DNA of 15,711 nucleotides from JBNRMR01 sp050942895 (GCA_050942895.1 JBMNOE010000039.1:1-15711), one strand, 5' to 3'; counted from the stretch's first letter, positions 1-7,379 are shown. Numbers and translations are program-made. The notes: generated by a model not told the origin, from the sequence alone.

Positions 1-66
1 GATATTTATTGAGTTTTCATCATACTCATGTTTTGCACAAAAAAATGTTATTTCAAAAGATTCCAT
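1..66 (-). CDS. Probable immunity protein gene (5' end only)
   Basis: An ATG at 66-64 is preceded by an AAAGGAGAGC ribosome binding site (80-71) and opens a frame that stays open to the window edge. Only 22 residues are visible, beginning MESFEITFFCAKHEYDEN. It starts 16 nt after the stop of the upstream toxin gene on the same strand. In polymorphic toxin loci the gene directly after the toxin normally encodes the cognate immunity protein, so that is the inferred role. Too little sequence is present to assign a family, and no similarity to colicin D immunity protein can be claimed from these residues. Confidence 0.6.
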   Translation of the reverse strand, partial: MESFEITFFCAKHEYDENSINI

Positions 67-82
67 ATCAGCTCTCCTTTAA

Positions 83-1396
83 CTATTGAACATTTCCATT
101 TTTAAGTAAATTCATAATTTGCTGAGCACTTAATTTCCACCCACCTACAAAGTTTCCAGCCGAATCGACCATAACGTTAACTCCTGTTGCTGAGTCATAG
201 TAGTGAGTGACTTGTATCGTTCCTCTGTATGTTCCATTTATCGGGTTTGATACACTATTTACATGATTATTTATGCTCTTGTTAAAAATCTCACTATTTA
301 CCTTGTTCCAATTTCCATTTACTCCAAAATCTGAGGCATGTTTAAATTCATGCTGAAGTTTAGATTGTGAAATATCATTTAGCTTAGGAACCTTACTCCC
401 CGCGCCCTTAGTATACTCTGTCGCCAGGGTGCCTGCAATCCTATTCCTGTAATCAAGCGCATAGGCCGGAGAAGGGTTGTGCACGGCCACCGCCGCCTGG
501 CCCAGTTTAGATGCTCCATACAGCAGCATCAGCGTGCTGGCCGCATCCATTAAAGCCTGAAGCGAAAACGGCTCCTCCGGAAAAAACGCTCCCTTCACCA
601 TATCGAGTATGCCGCCCAAGAGGTTGTTCAATATGTTGTAAAGGGTTGGATCGTCTAACATTGCCCGCGCTCTTTGCCGATTCCCGCTGATAAACCCTGA
701 CAGTGCACCCCAGAGAATGGCGTCCAGGTGATCATAGAAGCTGTCTGCACTTCGGAATCTTTCCCTGTTTGCGTTCATCTGCTGGTTGAAAAGATCGACC
801 ACATCGTTGGGAATCCTTCTGAACGGCGCAAAATAATCATGCCAATACTCGCTCCACAGCATATGCTCTCCGTCCGAACCGTATACGATCAACTCCAGCT
901 CGCACCGGCAATTCGGATGCAGCGGCGGCGTGATTTCAAGCCGCTCAAACTCCTGCGCAGTGCCGGTTTTCCCGTCATGCTGAGTACATGCCTTGCATGT
1001 GCTGTCGTCCCCATCGGCCTCAAAACGGTACATGAAAACCGACTTTTCCAGCAGCAGAGCATTCGTCTTTAAAATATGCGCAAGCCGCTTTAAAAGCATG
1101 TCCGCAGGCAGATTTCTCCTCAGCCCCCGCCTTATTTCCTCCGACAGCGCATTTTTAACCGTGAGCGAAAATCCGTTCACTTTCCGCCGGTGCAAGTCCG
1201 GCAAGTCTTTCAACAAAGATTCCCTGTACCCATCCACGATATCGTACAACCGCGACTCGAAGTATTCCAGCTTTTTCGGCATGAATCCATCTCGGATGGC
1301 CGCCTCGTTAGCGCCGGCCCCAACAGGCAGCGTGGCATATTCATCCCGGTGCATCCTGTAGATAGCCGACTCGGACAGTTCAAAATTTCCATTCAT
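83..1396 (-). CDS. MuF/SPP1 gp7-type phage head protein with C-terminal colicin D-like tRNase toxin domain
   Basis: About 437 aa. The N-terminal half resembles phage minor head (Mu gpF / SPP1 gp7) proteins: the diagnostic cluster is C134-x2-C137, then a DG, then PPLHPNCRC with H160, C163 and C165. A middle, partly hydrophobic linker leads to a C-terminal domain (about residues 335-437) like the colicin D nuclease, a tRNA-Arg anticodon-loop RNase. It carries FKHA (K352, H353), NGNWN, GTYRGT, VTHYYD and GGWKLS (W420). H353-W420 spacing is 67 residues, against 68 for the colicin D pair I recall as H611/W679. The serine I recall two residues before that Trp is Gly here. Start chosen at 1396 because GGGAGGGGG lies just upstream and because codons farther upstream run antisense to terminase sequence; TTG 1426 and ATG 1423 lack a ribosome site. 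MuF-type polymorphic toxins of temperate phages are a known class. The toxin part is visibly AT-richer than the head part. Whether it is expressed in this decayed prophage is unknown. Confidence 0.82.
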   Translation of the reverse strand: MNGNFELSESAIYRMHRDEYATLPVGAGANEAAIRDGFMPKKLEYFESRLYDIVDGYRESLLKDLPDLHRRKVNGFSLTVKNALSEEIRRGLRRNLPADMLLKRLAHILKTNALLLEKSVFMYRFEADGDDSTCKACTQHDGKTGTAQEFERLEITPPLHPNCRCELELIVYGSDGEHMLWSEYWHDYFAPFRRIPNDVVDLFNQQMNANRERFRSADSFYDHLDAILWGALSGFISGNRQRARAMLDDPTLYNILNNLLGGILDMVKGAFFPEEPFSLQALMDAASTLMLLYGASKLGQAAVAVHNPSPAYALDYRNRIAGTLATEYTKGAGSKVPKLNDISQSKLQHEFKHASDFGVNGNWNKVNSEIFNKSINNHVNSVSNPINGTYRGTIQVTHYYDSATGVNVMVDSAGNFVGGWKLSAQQIMNLLKNGNVQ

Positions 1397-1405
1397 CCCC
1401 CTCCC

Positions 1406-2043
1406 ATCTGCTATGAAGTGCATCAAAAGGCGCAGGATATTCTTTCGTGGCGAAAGACATATCCAACTTTTTACCCCGTGATTTGTGGCACAGCAAAAAC
1501 GGATGATTGGACTGACCCAAAGTTTTGGAAAAAGCCAATCTTTCTCTCGGTATTACAATCGGGATGGACAAAGTAAAAGCCGCTTGTGAATCGGCAAAAC
1601 AAAACCCTGCCGAGGAAAACAGCTTCCGGCAACTTCGGTTGAACCAGTGGGTAAAGCAGTCGGTGCGTTGGATGCCGATGGACAGATCGGACAAGTGTGC
1701 GTTCCCCGTGGATGAAAAGTCGCTTGAAGGACGTGTCTGCTACAGTGGGCTTGACCTCCTCCACTGACATCACAGCTTTTGTTCTGGTCTTTCCACCTTT
1801 GGATGAAGATGATAAATACAGTGTTATGCCTTTCTTTTGGATGTCGGAAGACAACATTTGCCTTCGTGTTCGCCGCGACCATGTCAATTACGACTTGTGG
1901 GAAAAGCAAGGCTTTTTGAAGACTACCGAGGGCAATGCGGTTCATTACGGTTTCATTGAGGAACTTGGTAAAAATATAACATCCGAGAGATCGCCTTTGA
2001 CCGCTGGGGCGCAATACAGATGGTGCAGAACCTTGAGGTCTGA
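1406..2043 (+). pseudogene. Phage terminase large subunit fragment, three frameshifts
   Basis: Translation across three frames gives an internal piece of a Firmicute phage TerL. Segments are ICYEVHQKAQDIL...DDWTDPKFWKK (1406-1534), then NLSLGITIGMDKVKAA...FPVDEKSLEGRVCYSGLD (1537 to about 1752), then SSTDITAFVLVFPPLDEDD...LWEKQGFLKTTEG (about 1754-1970), then YNIREIAFDRWGAIQMVQNLE (1975 to about 2037). The shifts look like small deletions near 1535, 1753 and 1972, the last in an A run. The Walker A part and most of the C-terminal nuclease are missing, so the fragment spans only the end of the ATPase domain and the start of the nuclease domain. It reads away from the MuF gene on the opposite strand, whereas in working phages terL, portal and MuF genes are co-oriented. 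This shows rearrangement as well as decay. Confidence 0.85.
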
Positions 2044-2096
2044 GGCCTGTGTAAGGATTCTGGATGAGGCCATTGCAGGACTCCTCTCAGAGCTGT

Positions 2097-2540
2097 TTAT
2101 GCTTGCGCGACAGTAAATGCCCGGTTGTTGCTCTCAAAATATGGCTGCAGCGGACGTAGCTTTTTGTTTTCATATTTTTTATATATTAAGCAAAGGATGA
2201 AAATGATTTCAACAGCATTCATTGCTGTCGCCAGCACGAACGGCCAAAAATGCAGCTCAATAAATAGCGCGGCAATCGGAATAAACACATGTAACACCAT
2301 GTAGGTTCTCGACACGTATAACCAGCAGTAGGGTATTAAATGCGCGCCAAAGATAATGGCTATAACCATAGGCATCTTTTCCGGAATTACAGGATAAATC
2401 CACATGGCAATCAGAGGATATAGCATTTGATTTATGGAAAATAAAACCACAGATTGGCCAGGGGGCTTTCTTTGTTTTGAAAATCAACCTTAATTATTTT
2501 TGAGATAAAAATGCAAGAGGGGCAGGATTGAGCATGAAGC
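2097..2540 (-). pseudogene. Small integral membrane protein (DUF7010-like), two frameshifts and missing N-terminus
   Basis: Three minus-strand frames join into one hydrophobic protein. They are NPAPLAFL (about 2530-2505), KIIKVDFQNKESPLANL (about 2500-2450), and LFSINQMLYPLIAMWIYP through FGAHLIPYCWLY to VEIIFILCLIYKKYENKK (2447 to about 2150), with a stop at 2097. About four membrane helices are visible in the long part. From memory the pattern matches proteins annotated DUF7010, which begin with roughly 50 more residues; these are absent because recognisable sequence stops near 2540. Function is unknown even in intact relatives. The order of the pieces with two one-base shifts argues for a dead gene, not for separate small genes. 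The GTG at 2450 has no ribosome binding site. The family name is a recollection, so it is held at moderate confidence. Confidence 0.55.
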
Positions 2541-2590
2541 AGCAAAAGTATACGGACTTGAAACCATCTATTAAAGAAACGAAGGTAAGC

Positions 2591-2690
2591 ATGTTTGATG
2601 TGACTGATATAATTCTGACCTTGATTGCCCTGGCGGCGGCAGCGATTTCCGCATTTCTTATACCGTGGATTAAATCCCGCACATTTGGAA
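2591..2690 (+). pseudogene. Truncated LLH-type phage holin
   Basis: The frame from ATG 2591 begins MFDVTDIILTLIALA, continues with an alanine-rich hydrophobic stretch and ends in FLIPWIKSRT, typical of the single N-terminal membrane helix of LLH/Phage_holin_6_1 holins. Holins of this group run to about 110-150 residues, with a charged helical region after the helix. Here the resemblance ends after about 33 residues and the frame runs on to 3100 in unrelated, low-quality sequence. A weak GAAGG lies upstream. It is read as a broken lysis-module gene and belongs with the terminase and MuF remnants. Without a database comparison the holin family remains a judgement from the helix pattern. Confidence 0.55.
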
Positions 2691-2819
2691 AATTTGTTGC
2701 TGTCCCAAATGCAGTTATAACACAAATCCAAACTACTCTATCTATTGACACGGTAATGAGAATCCTGAAAGTCCGGATTGCTATGCTTTTCGCATTTCAG
2801 AGGAAAAACATGCCGTTTC

Positions 2820-2843
2820 AAAGGCGTTTTATGCGCCTTTTTT
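2820..2843 (+). terminator. Terminator-like hairpin
   Basis: AAAGGCG (2820-2826) and CGCCTTT (2834-2840) pair perfectly over 7 bp around a TTTTATG loop, followed by a run of six T (2838-2843). No intact gene lies directly upstream on the plus strand, so it may be left over from the prophage. Confidence 0.5.
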
Positions 2844-2932
2844 GCAATCTACCGTGCCATAATGCATCAAGATGTGAAGTTTACCCCGCTTTCAGCCGGT
2901 TTGATCCGACAGAAGCAGGGGTTTTCCATCTT

Positions 2933-2952
2933 ATAGATATAAATAGATATAA
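2933..2952. repeat. Two-copy tandem 10-mer
   Basis: ATAGATATAA occurs twice in immediate succession. It is AT-rich and lies in unassigned sequence; no role is apparent. Confidence 0.5.
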
Positions 2953-3413
2953 AAATGGCAAGACATCTTCAGAATCCATTTCAGATTTATATTGCGAATG
3001 CAGACAAGAAATAATCCGGCCGCGAACGCAAGCAATACGCCGCAACATAGCTTCGACGGCAGAAGGTTTGCCGATTTGTCATAGCGTTAGCACCGTTTAG
3101 AATCTCCGCTCCGCAGGTGAGTGGCAGCAGGAAGGACAGGGCCGCAGGAAAACGAACAGGTCACACAAGAAAAGCATTGAGAAACGGAAAAAGCTAGAGA
3201 GAGTGCCTTAAAAACCTGCTTTCAGATACCTCTATGAACAGGCCAGGCAAAGTTGACTTTATTTCGATCAGCAGCACAGCCTGTCAAGTGCCGCCCCGTT
3301 CAACTGGCTAAACCCCGGACAAGTGAAGTATTATTGCGCGGCGGCAGAATCTTCTTGCCGCTGTTGCTCCTTGGTGCTTGCAAATCCGGTCTCCTTCGGC
3401 ACTGCGCGCCCAT

Positions 3414-3450
3414 AAAGAACTGTCGTGCATGAGATTCTCAGGCACGACAG
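3414..3450 (-). terminator. Probable terminator of the transporter operon
   Basis: On the minus strand CTGTCGTGC pairs with GCACGACAG (plus 3442-3450 and 3420-3428). Inside, after one mismatch, a further TGAG/CTCA closes on an ATT loop, giving 13 paired positions. TTCTTTAT follows. It lies about 104 nt after the stop of the binding-protein gene. The T tract is short, so it could instead protect the mRNA 3' end. Confidence 0.6.
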
Positions 3451-3553
3451 CCCCGGTGCTATGACCGCCGCTGTATAAAGAAGGGTTGGCTTTTAGCCAA
3501 TACCGGCCGTCTATGGTCTTTGCTTCGTTCTTGGGAGCGTCCGGCAAAGAGAG

Positions 3554-5245
3554 TCATTTCTTGTTCCCCTGATACCATGCGTTTGCTTCGTCCAGCCATT
3601 TGCTCAGGCCAATCGTTTCCAATTCATCGCCGATGAACTTATCCCACTCGGCGCTAAAGTCTCTCTGACCAGTTATGAATAGATTATAGGCTTCATCGTA
3701 TTTGGTCGTAACATTTGTGCGTATAGTAAGCGCATCGCCTGAGAGAACGCCATAGCATGGGTTCACATAGTCCGGCGCACCCAGGGCTTCCGCCGTTGCG
3801 TTGGCGTCTCCCCAAGCATAGAGCTGCGCCTCGCCGCGTTTGCAGAAATCATAGCAACTGCTCTCGATCAGGTTGATGCCATTGCCTTTCAAGCCGGGAT
3901 CGTAGGGATCGTCGTTGCCTGCAGCAAACTGACCGATCCTGGTGTAGATGGGCAGTCCGTCCTTATCATAGCTAAGCTCAAAGGTTACACCCTCGATGCC
4001 CCATTCCGCAAGAGTCCATGCTCCTTCATAATCGCTGCAGATCCGGTCGAATATCAGGAGAATGCGTTCCATTTTCGGCTGATCTACCTGCATGCCCACG
4101 ACCTTCATGCCGCCGGGATACGCGCCGCCGACGGGAGCATAAGTCTTGGGGCCCTGAAGCATTTTACCATAGTCGTAGAAAAGTCCAGGGTTCTGGTTGG
4201 CAAAACCGATGCTGTTCACACTGCTGCCGCCATCGCCTTCGATGATGGAGGGATTGACATGATAGAAGTTTCCCGGAGCGGTAAAGCCGATGAGGCCGTT
4301 CCAAAAAGCAATGGAGGACGCCCAGTACTGTCCCTTGTTTTCGCCGGTGATGAATTCAGGGTCGATCAGGCCGTCTTTATAGAACTGCACAAGCTTAGCA
4401 AAACCTTCCTTGAATTCATCTGTCAGCAGGTTGATCGTGACATTATCGTTTTGATCCAGCACATAGGTAATGCCAGTGCCTCCGAAGCTCCAAAGCCAGC
4501 GATCCATTCCGAATTTGCTTATGGCATAGGTGTCATCCTTGCCATTGCCGTCAGGGTCCTCCTTGGCAAAGGCGTAGAAGGCCGCTTCCGCTTCCTCAAT
4601 GGTTGTCGGGATCTTGTCAATGCCAACGGCCGTCAGCCAGTCGCCGCGCCACAGGTTGGGGGTGGTATAGGCGCCGGTGACGCTGCCTATCGGAATGCCA
4701 TAGACCTTCTCATCGATGGTGATCAGATCCCAGACATTACCAAGAGACTTGAAGGCGTCGACCGTAAGCTGATAGAAGTTTGGCGAAACGGTTTCAAGCA
4801 AATCGCGTGGGATCTCCGCCAGCACACCCTGGTCATGATAATCCTTATAGAAGGTCTGGTTTGCCGCTGAGAACAGATCCGGGATTTCACCGGAGGCCAT
4901 GCGCACAGCGAGCAGCTCGTTCATATTGGTGCGGTCCAGGTACCAGTAATCCAGCGTGACGTTGAACATTTCTTCGATCGCTTCTGTTACCGGAGATTGC
5001 GGGTCCACCGGTTCGTCGCACTGGGGAAGAACGGACAGCGTGATGTTCTGGCTCCAGTCATGCACGTCGGAGCTTCCGACTTCCTGTGCCGACGCCGATC
5101 CGTTTGATGCGGCCGACGTTTGGGCAGGCGCTGAAGATGCACCGCTCTGTGTTGCCTGGCTACCTGGCGCGCTGTCTCCGCTGCACCCGGCAAAGAAAAG
5201 CGCGACGGTAAGCGTAACAGCAATCAGCCTTATGTGTCTTTTCAT
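3554..5245 (-). CDS. Extracellular sugar-binding lipoprotein of an ABC transporter (LplA/LipO type)
   Basis: 563 aa. It captures an oligosaccharide outside the cell and delivers it to the two permeases encoded upstream. The chosen ATG (5245) follows AAGGAGGAG (5258-5250). It opens a lipoprotein signal: basic MKRHIR, a hydrophobic core, then LFFAGC with Cys21 as the lipidation site, and a Ser/Ala/Gln-rich linker. The mature part has the features of large Firmicute family 1 binding proteins, including an EF-hand-like calcium loop DPDGNGKDDT at residues 230-239 and a Trp/Tyr-rich body suited to sugar stacking. The length fits the LplA/LipO/YtcQ subgroup (about 500-580 aa). It is the last gene of a permease-permease-binding protein operon, with 72 nt before it and a hairpin about 104 nt after it. 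The actual sugar cannot be read from the sequence; the neighbouring GH38 and GH127 genes hint at a mannose- or arabinose-containing glycan. Confidence 0.9.
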   Translation of the reverse strand: MKRHIRLIAVTLTVALFFAGCSGDSAPGSQATQSGASSAPAQTSAASNGSASAQEVGSSDVHDWSQNITLSVLPQCDEPVDPQSPVTEAIEEMFNVTLDYWYLDRTNMNELLAVRMASGEIPDLFSAANQTFYKDYHDQGVLAEIPRDLLETVSPNFYQLTVDAFKSLGNVWDLITIDEKVYGIPIGSVTGAYTTPNLWRGDWLTAVGIDKIPTTIEEAEAAFYAFAKEDPDGNGKDDTYAISKFGMDRWLWSFGGTGITYVLDQNDNVTINLLTDEFKEGFAKLVQFYKDGLIDPEFITGENKGQYWASSIAFWNGLIGFTAPGNFYHVNPSIIEGDGGSSVNSIGFANQNPGLFYDYGKMLQGPKTYAPVGGAYPGGMKVVGMQVDQPKMERILLIFDRICSDYEGAWTLAEWGIEGVTFELSYDKDGLPIYTRIGQFAAGNDDPYDPGLKGNGINLIESSCYDFCKRGEAQLYAWGDANATAEALGAPDYVNPCYGVLSGDALTIRTNVTTKYDEAYNLFITGQRDFSAEWDKFIGDELETIGLSKWLDEANAWYQGNKK

Positions 5246-5289
5246 GATTCTCCTCCTTATTTTATATCCATATTGTGTACTGCCCCTGC

Positions 5290-5307
5290 CTGCGTAAGGC
5301 GGCGCAG
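5290..5307 (-). other. Intercistronic hairpin
   Basis: CTGCG (5290-5294) and CGCAG (5303-5307) form a 5-bp stem with an 8-nt loop in the 72-nt gap between the second permease and the binding protein. There is no T tract on the minus strand. Such hairpins can set differential expression of the binding protein over the permeases, but this one is weak. Confidence 0.3.
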
Positions 5308-5317
5308 ATTTCACCAA

Positions 5318-6199
5318 CTATCCCTTGAGCGACCCAACCAGTATACCTTTGACAAAATACTTTTGCAAAAACGGATAAATGCAGATGATAGGCAACGTAG
5401 CCACCATGATGGTCGCGCATTTGATTACCTCGATATACTGAGAAAGGTTTTGGCGCTCCGACATCATGCTGGTGTCAGTGTAAGAGGGGGAAAACTCAAT
5501 GACGATTTTTCTCAGCACTGCCTGGAGCACATATTTTTCCGGGTCCTGTATGTATATTAGGCAGTCGAACCACGCGTTCCAGTGGCCAACGATCGTCCAA
5601 AGCAAAAGCGTCATGAGTATCGGCATCGAGAGCGGCACCACGATACTTAACAAAGTGCGAAGCTCACTTGCGCCGTCGATGCGCGCTGATTCGATCAGAC
5701 TGTCCGGCAGCGACATAAAGTAGTTGCGGCAGATGAGCATATTGTAGGTAGAGATCGCTCCGGGCAGCACAAGGGCCCAGATCGTATTATGAAGCCTCAG
5801 CCACTTGGAAACCAGCAGATATGTGGGGATCATGCCGCCGCTGAAAAACATCGTGAACACGACAAACATGGTAAACCCCGACCTGAATACAAAGTCTTTT
5901 CTGGACAGCGGGTAAGCGGTAAGCACGACTGCCGCCATGCTGATGGCAACGCCAAGCAATGTGCGCAGGAGCGTGTTGCGATATCCCGACCATACGAGAC
6001 GATTGTTGAATACAGCTTGATATCCGTTCATGTCCCATTCTTTTGGAAACAGCTGGAATTCCATGCTGCTAACAGCCATTGGGCTGGAAAAGGAAATACG
6101 CAGCACATCCCAAAACGGGTAGATCATGATGACGGACAGCAGTACAAACAGGAAATAATTGAATATGGCGAACGCTCGCTGACTTCTGGATGCAATCAT
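5318..6199 (-). CDS. Carbohydrate ABC transporter permease (LplC/YtcP type)
   Basis: 293 aa. One half of the membrane channel of a CUT1-family sugar importer. Start at ATG 6199, with GGGAGG five nt upstream; it lies 11 nt after the stop of the preceding permease. Hydrophobic segments are seen at about residues 12-30, 78-96, 108-130, 138-155, 185-207 and near the C-terminus (about 255-275). The cytoplasmic EAA loop that contacts the ATPase is clear at about 170-190 (ESARIDGASE followed by IVVPLSMP). The C-terminus YFVKGILVGSLKG is characteristic of the YtcP/LplC group. No ATPase gene is adjacent, as is common for this group, which usually borrows an MsmX/MsmK-type ATPase encoded elsewhere. Substrate not readable from sequence. 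Confidence 0.93.
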   Translation of the reverse strand: MIASRSQRAFAIFNYFLFVLLSVIMIYPFWDVLRISFSSPMAVSSMEFQLFPKEWDMNGYQAVFNNRLVWSGYRNTLLRTLLGVAISMAAVVLTAYPLSRKDFVFRSGFTMFVVFTMFFSGGMIPTYLLVSKWLRLHNTIWALVLPGAISTYNMLICRNYFMSLPDSLIESARIDGASELRTLLSIVVPLSMPILMTLLLWTIVGHWNAWFDCLIYIQDPEKYVLQAVLRKIVIEFSPSYTDTSMMSERQNLSQYIEVIKCATIMVATLPIICIYPFLQKYFVKGILVGSLKG

Positions 6200-6210
6200 G
6201 ACTTCCTCCC

Positions 6211-7155
6211 TTACCACAGTCCATATTCGCTGAAATGCTTTGCAATGGCATTGGTGGCCACAACCAACGCAAAGGAAATCACATTTCGAAACAGCCCCAC
6301 CGCAGTAGAATAACTGTAGCGGATGCGTTCCAGGCCCTGCCGATATGTGTATGTGGAAAGAACATCGCCCACGCTGTAAACCGTCGGATTGTAAAGATTG
6401 AACACCTGGTCAAAGTCGTCATTTACGATCCCTCCCACAGCAAAAATGAGCATGATTACAATGACCGGAGCGATGGACGGGATCACGACATGAACAACCT
6501 GCTTCAGCCTTCCCGCACCGTCAAGGGCCGCCGCTTCATAAAGCTCTGTGTCCACACCGCCGATTGCCGCAATATACACGATCGAACCCCAGCCAATTCC
6601 CTTCCATATGTTGGTGGCCACAAGCACTGTGCGAAACCAGCGCAGGCTTGCGATAAAGTAGACCGGCTTTCCGCCAAGAGCCATAATGATGCGGTTCACT
6701 ACTCCCGTTGACGGTGAAAGCAGATTTATCGTGATGCCCCCCAGCACTACCCATGAAATAAAATGCGGAAGGTAGGAAATTGTCTGAACGACCTTCTTAA
6801 ACCGAAGATTGCCGATTTCGTTGAGCAAAAGCGCCAGAAGGATGGGCGCGGGAAAGCCGATGGCGAGCTTATACGCACTGATCATCAGCGTGTTTCGAAA
6901 CACTGCGAAGAATTCCGGATCGCCAAAGGCTGTTTGAAATTGCTTAACTCCCACCCAACTGCTGCCCATAAAACCCTTAACGATTTTGTAGTCCTTAAAT
7001 GCGATTACAAGGCCGTAGATCGGTGTATAGCAAAATACAATATAATACGCAATGGCCGGAATGAACATAAGCAGCAAGGCGCGCTGTTTTCCAAGACGTT
7101 TGAAAAACAACCGCGTTTTTGCAGCACGCGAAATAACAGTTGCAACAGGCATCAT
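6211..7155 (-). CDS. ABC transporter permease (LplB/YtcP-partner type)
   Basis: 314 aa. First gene of the transporter operon and partner channel subunit of the downstream permease. ATG 7155 is chosen because GGAAGGG lies 5 nt upstream (rc of 7161-7167); the TTG at 7179 has no such site, and the next codon (7152) is also ATG. The first helix (LLLMFIPAIAYYIVFCYTPI) and the phrase GLVIAFKDYKI are typical of LplB proteins. The EAA loop is at about 205-230 (ELYEAAALDGAGR then VIPSIAP), and about six helices are apparent. It is preceded by a divergent promoter region shared with the AraC-type regulator gene, which makes regulation by that protein likely. Confidence 0.93.
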   Translation of the reverse strand: MMPVATVISRAAKTRLFFKRLGKQRALLLMFIPAIAYYIVFCYTPIYGLVIAFKDYKIVKGFMGSSWVGVKQFQTAFGDPEFFAVFRNTLMISAYKLAIGFPAPILLALLLNEIGNLRFKKVVQTISYLPHFISWVVLGGITINLLSPSTGVVNRIIMALGGKPVYFIASLRWFRTVLVATNIWKGIGWGSIVYIAAIGGVDTELYEAAALDGAGRLKQVVHVVIPSIAPVIVIMLIFAVGGIVNDDFDQVFNLYNPTVYSVGDVLSTYTYRQGLERIRYSYSTAVGLFRNVISFALVVATNAIAKHFSEYGLW

Positions 7156-7208
7156 AGTATCCCTTCCGTTCAATAGCAAATATATTTTTCAGTTCACTTG
7201 TTGGCCTC

Positions 7209-7237
7209 ATTGTATAAGAACGTATGTATTTTGAAAA
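7209..7237 (-). promoter_or_regulatory. Promoter for the transporter operon
   Basis: On the minus strand TTTTCA (7237-7232) and TACAAT (7214-7209) are separated by 17 nt, a fair sigma-A match. Transcription would begin near 7202, leaving a leader of about 47 nt before ATG 7155. Confidence 0.5.
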
Positions 7238-7284
7238 GACGAAAAAAATGATATATACATAGATTGCATGATCGACATTATACA

Positions 7285-7299
7285 AACAATCAAATTGTT
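7285..7299. promoter_or_regulatory. Palindrome, possible operator
   Basis: AACAAT-CAA-ATTGTT is a perfect 6-3-6 inverted repeat near the middle of the 224-nt region between the divergent genes. It lies about 12 nt upstream of the plus-strand -35 and about 48 nt upstream of the minus-strand -35. That position would suit a regulator acting on both promoters. AraC proteins often use direct repeats, so the link is tentative. Confidence 0.35.
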
Positions 7300-7311
7300 A
7301 TCATTTCAACG

Positions 7312-7339
7312 TTCACCATTTTGGGAATTATGGTAGAAT
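7312..7339 (+). promoter_or_regulatory. Promoter for the regulator and glycosidase genes
   Basis: TTCACC (7312-7317) and TAGAAT (7334-7339) with a 16-nt spacer resemble a sigma-A promoter. The expected start near 7346 gives a leader of about 34 nt to the TTG at 7380. Confidence 0.5.
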
Positions 7340-7379
7340 AATTGTAAGCTGGACACATATAAACGAAAGAGGGATTTCC

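Larger units (their letters stand above)
2700..3553. other. Stretch without a recognisable gene
   Basis: Apart from the hairpins at 2820 and 3420 and a tandem 10-mer, I see no supported gene here. A plus-strand frame at about 3104-3211 reads as a highly basic peptide (RRKTNRSHKKSIEKRKK) that could be the tail of a lost phage or mobile-element protein. A minus-strand frame 3308-3547 starts at TTG with no ribosome site and is crossed by a strong hairpin. The region looks like eroded prophage DNA between the holin stub and the sugar transporter operon. Confidence 0.6.

Noticed and set aside
2528..3100. 190-codon plus-strand frame as a single gene.
   Set aside because: Only about 33 codons from 2591 look like a holin; the rest has irregular composition and crosses a terminator-like hairpin, so the frame is a fragment with chance extension.
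3372..3390. TGGTGC near 3373 as a partner copy of the attachment site at 15163.
   Set aside because: Only six bases match; the T-arm and acceptor sequence do not follow.
3308..3547. 79-codon minus-strand frame right after the binding-protein gene.
   Set aside because: It begins at TTG with no ribosome binding site, resembles no family I know, and contains the strong hairpin at 3420-3450 that better serves as a 3' end of the transporter operon.
4259..4870. 203-codon plus-strand frame inside the binding-protein gene.
   Set aside because: Antisense shadow of a well-supported lipoprotein gene with no ribosome site of its own.
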